From: Collinsella aerofaciens ATCC 25986
GTDB taxonomy: Bacteria; Actinomycetota; Coriobacteriia; Coriobacteriales; Coriobacteriaceae
Assembly: GCF_010509075.1 (NCBI RefSeq)
Contig: NZ_CP048433.1
Span: 1,612,001 to 1,676,000, forward strand
Length of the DNA stretch: 64,000 nt
Direction of reading: 5' to 3'
Shown: piece after piece, positions 62,251-64,000 of the stretch
How positions within the stretch are numbered: position 1 is the first letter of the stretch
Layout of the letters: each line of letters starts with the position of its first letter
Position numbers and translations under genes: made by a program
Notes under the pieces: model-generated
Seen by the model: only the letters and a program-made list of their open reading frames with translations
Database searches by the model: none
What the model was told of the DNA's origin: nothing

Positions 62251-64000
62251 CTACTTGGCGCGGCCCTCCTCATAGCGCTCGACCAGCTTGGCCTGAACGT
62301 CATAGGGAACCTGCTCATAGCCAGCGGGCTTCATGGTAAAGTCACCCGTGCCGCGCGTGATAGAGCGCAGGCGCGTCGAGTAATCCGTCAGCTCGGCGAG
62401 AGGTGCCTGGGCGATGACCACGGTGTCGCCGCGTTCATCGGTCTCCATGCCCGTCACGCGACCGCGCGATGCCGAGATGTCACCCATCACGGCGCCGGCG
62501 TAGCTCTCGGGAATAGTCACCGTGATTTCCTCGATGGGCTCCAGCACCACCGGGTCGGCATCGGCGCATGCCTTGCGCAGGCCGATGCGAGCCGCCGCGC
62601 GGAACGCCATCTCGTTGGAGTCGACGCTGTGATACGAGCCGTCGTACACAGCCACGCGAATGCCCGTGAGCGGGTAGCCGGCAATGATGCCGTCCTTCAT
62701 GGTCTCCTGGACACCCTTGTCCACGGCGGGGATCAGCGAGCGCGGAATGCGGCCGCCCACGACCTCATCCACAAACTCGTAGCCGTCGCTCGTGCCGTCG
62801 GGCCCAATAAGCGGCTCCACGCGCAGCCAGCAGTCGCCGTACTGACCGGCGCCACCGGTCTGCTTCTTGTGGCGACCCTGGGCGCTCGCCGTGCGGCGGA
62901 TGGTCTCGCGATACGGAATGCGGATCGGCACGCTCTTGGCCACGACCTTGGTGCGATCCTCCAAACGGTTGAGCAGCACCGAAACCTGCGCCTCACCAAC
63001 GGCGGAGATGATAGTCTGGCCCGTCTCCTCGTCACGATCGATGCTCATGGTCGGATCAGCCTTGCACGCCTTCTCGATAAACGTATAGAGCTTCTCTTCG
63101 TCGCCACGGTTCTCGGCCTCGATGGCAATGCGGTACTGCGAGTTGGGGAACTTAAACGCCGCAGCCTCGACCTTGCCGGTAATCGAGAGCGTATCGCCCG
63201 TCTCGGCCGCCAGCTTGGGCGCCACGATGATGTCGCCGGCATAGGCGTGACCGACCTCGGTCATGTCGCGGCCGCACATCACATACAGGTGGGCCAGACG
63301 ATCGCTCTTGCGGGTACGCGCGTTGATCAGCTCAAGACCCGGCTCAAGCGTACCCGTCAGCACCTTGATAAAGCTGATGCGACCCTGCTGCGGATCGGCC
63401 AGCGTCTTAAACACAAACGCCACCGGACGGTCATCGTCGCTCGAAATCTTGAGCGAATCACCGTCGATGAGCGGCATCTCGCCGTAGTCCGTCGGCGCCG
63501 GGAAGTACGTGGCGATGTCGTCCATCAGCGAGTTGACGCCCTGCTCCTTAATGCAATCGCCCGCAAAGACCGGCACAAAGATGCGCTCGGCAATCGCCTT
63601 CGACAGCAAGCCCTCAAGCTCCTCCTGCGTCAGCGTCTCCTCGCCTTCCAAGTACTTCATCATCAGTTCGTCGTCAGCCTCGGCCACCAGCTCGCACAGA
63701 TGGTCATGGGCCTCCTCGGCCTGGGCACGATACTCCTCGGGAATCTCCGACTCAACGGCTTCGGCGCCGTTGCAATGGCGCGCCTTCATGCGCACCAGGT
63801 CGATGATGCCATCAAAGTCCTCGCCCTCGCCCCAGGGAAGGGTCACGGCGCCCAGTCGCGTGCCAAAGCGCTCCTGCAGCAGGTCCATCGTGGTCGCAAA
63901 GCTGGCCTCGGAGCGCGACAGGCGGTTTACGAACACCGCACGCGCCAAGCGCAGGTCCTCGGCGGCATACCAGAGCTTAACCGTCGTAGGCTGCGGGCCG
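62251..64000 (-). CDS. EF-G-like translation GTPase, 5' part outside the window
   Basis: The frame is open to the right window edge, so the start and the first GTP-binding motifs (P-loop, DxxG) are outside. The visible 583 codons begin GPQPTTVKLWYAAEDLRLAR, the end of the G domain, then FVNRLSRSEASF. They cover domain II (GRISFIKVLTGTLEPGLELI), domain III (EAQVSVLLNRLEDRTKVVAK), domain IV (RRTASAQGRHKKQTGGAGQY) and domain V (VTIPESYAGAVMGDISASRG). The pattern fits the second EF-G-like paralogue common in Actinobacteria (FusA2/Tet(M)-like) and not housekeeping EF-G. It faces the nuclease gene convergently. Confidence 0.88.
   Translation of the reverse strand, partial: GPQPTTVKLWYAAEDLRLARAVFVNRLSRSEASFATTMDLLQERFGTRLGAVTLPWGEGEDFDGIIDLVRMKARHCNGAEAVESEIPEEYRAQAEEAHDHLCELVAEADDELMMKYLEGEETLTQEELEGLLSKAIAERIFVPVFAGDCIKEQGVNSLMDDIATYFPAPTDYGEMPLIDGDSLKISSDDDRPVAFVFKTLADPQQGRISFIKVLTGTLEPGLELINARTRKSDRLAHLYVMCGRDMTEVGHAYAGDIIVAPKLAAETGDTLSITGKVEAAAFKFPNSQYRIAIEAENRGDEEKLYTFIEKACKADPTMSIDRDEETGQTIISAVGEAQVSVLLNRLEDRTKVVAKSVPIRIPYRETIRRTASAQGRHKKQTGGAGQYGDCWLRVEPLIGPDGTSDGYEFVDEVVGGRIPRSLIPAVDKGVQETMKDGIIAGYPLTGIRVAVYDGSYHSVDSNEMAFRAAARIGLRKACADADPVVLEPIEEITVTIPESYAGAVMGDISASRGRVTGMETDERGDTVVIAQAPLAELTDYSTRLRSITRGTGDFTMKPAGYEQVPYDVQAKLVERYEEGRAK

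Overview
This 64 kb window looks like a chromosomal stretch of a gut actinobacterium of the class Coriobacteriia, most likely Collinsella. That is inference from the high GC, G/C-ending codons, the mix of PTS transport, LmrA-type ABC exporters, LAXTG surface anchoring and nitroreductases, and the dense families of intergenic palindromes. No rRNA, phage or CRISPR array is visible.

Layout. 1-7.4 kb: the 3' part of a Gfo/Idh/MocA oxidoreductase, an interrupted tex gene, and an IS256-type element that has itself been split by a complete IS21-type element; both insertions show target duplications. 7.7-12.1 kb: an FSA/transaldolase-type enzyme, a HAD phosphatase and a two-domain 23S rRNA methyltransferase RlmKL. 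12.1-16.9 kb: a potassium island on the minus strand (kup, a small membrane protein, a shortened kdpD, kdpE). 17-26.5 kb: nitroreductase, LTA-synthase-like sulfatase, a 1362-residue LAXTG surface protein flanked by two hairpin arrays and by inverted conserved-core palindromes, and a flavodoxin. 26.8-33.1 kb: a heterodimeric ABC exporter, the SRP RNA (ffs), a TadA-glycerate kinase fusion and tRNA-Ser(TGA). 33-37.7 kb: TetR, lemA, ilvE, dedA, cysE. 37.8-42.1 kb: a MarR-controlled heterodimeric ABC exporter. 42-52.8 kb: small unknown proteins, nitroreductase, a degenerate NtrC-type regulator, a YeiH-type exporter, GntR, glmS, LacI, HAD phosphatase, orphan larE. 53.6-61 kb: a sugar operon (PTS EIIBC, GatZ-like protein, FSA-type aldolase, split transketolase, PTS EIIA) with a divergent LacI regulator. 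61-64 kb: a secreted nuclease and the C-terminal part of an EF-G-like GTPase.

The most unusual signal is non-coding. Several families of palindromes sit directly 3' of genes. In two of them (called P and Q here) a conserved core is enclosed by arms whose sequence differs completely from copy to copy but which stay self-complementary, as expected for selected structure or an active element. A third set shares only a GGGACAGG-type centre and carries different stems. A fourth is a pair of ~61-bp tandem hairpin arrays bracketing the giant surface-protein gene. I do not recognise the P, Q or array families as named elements. All homology calls are from reading the sequence, without database searches.
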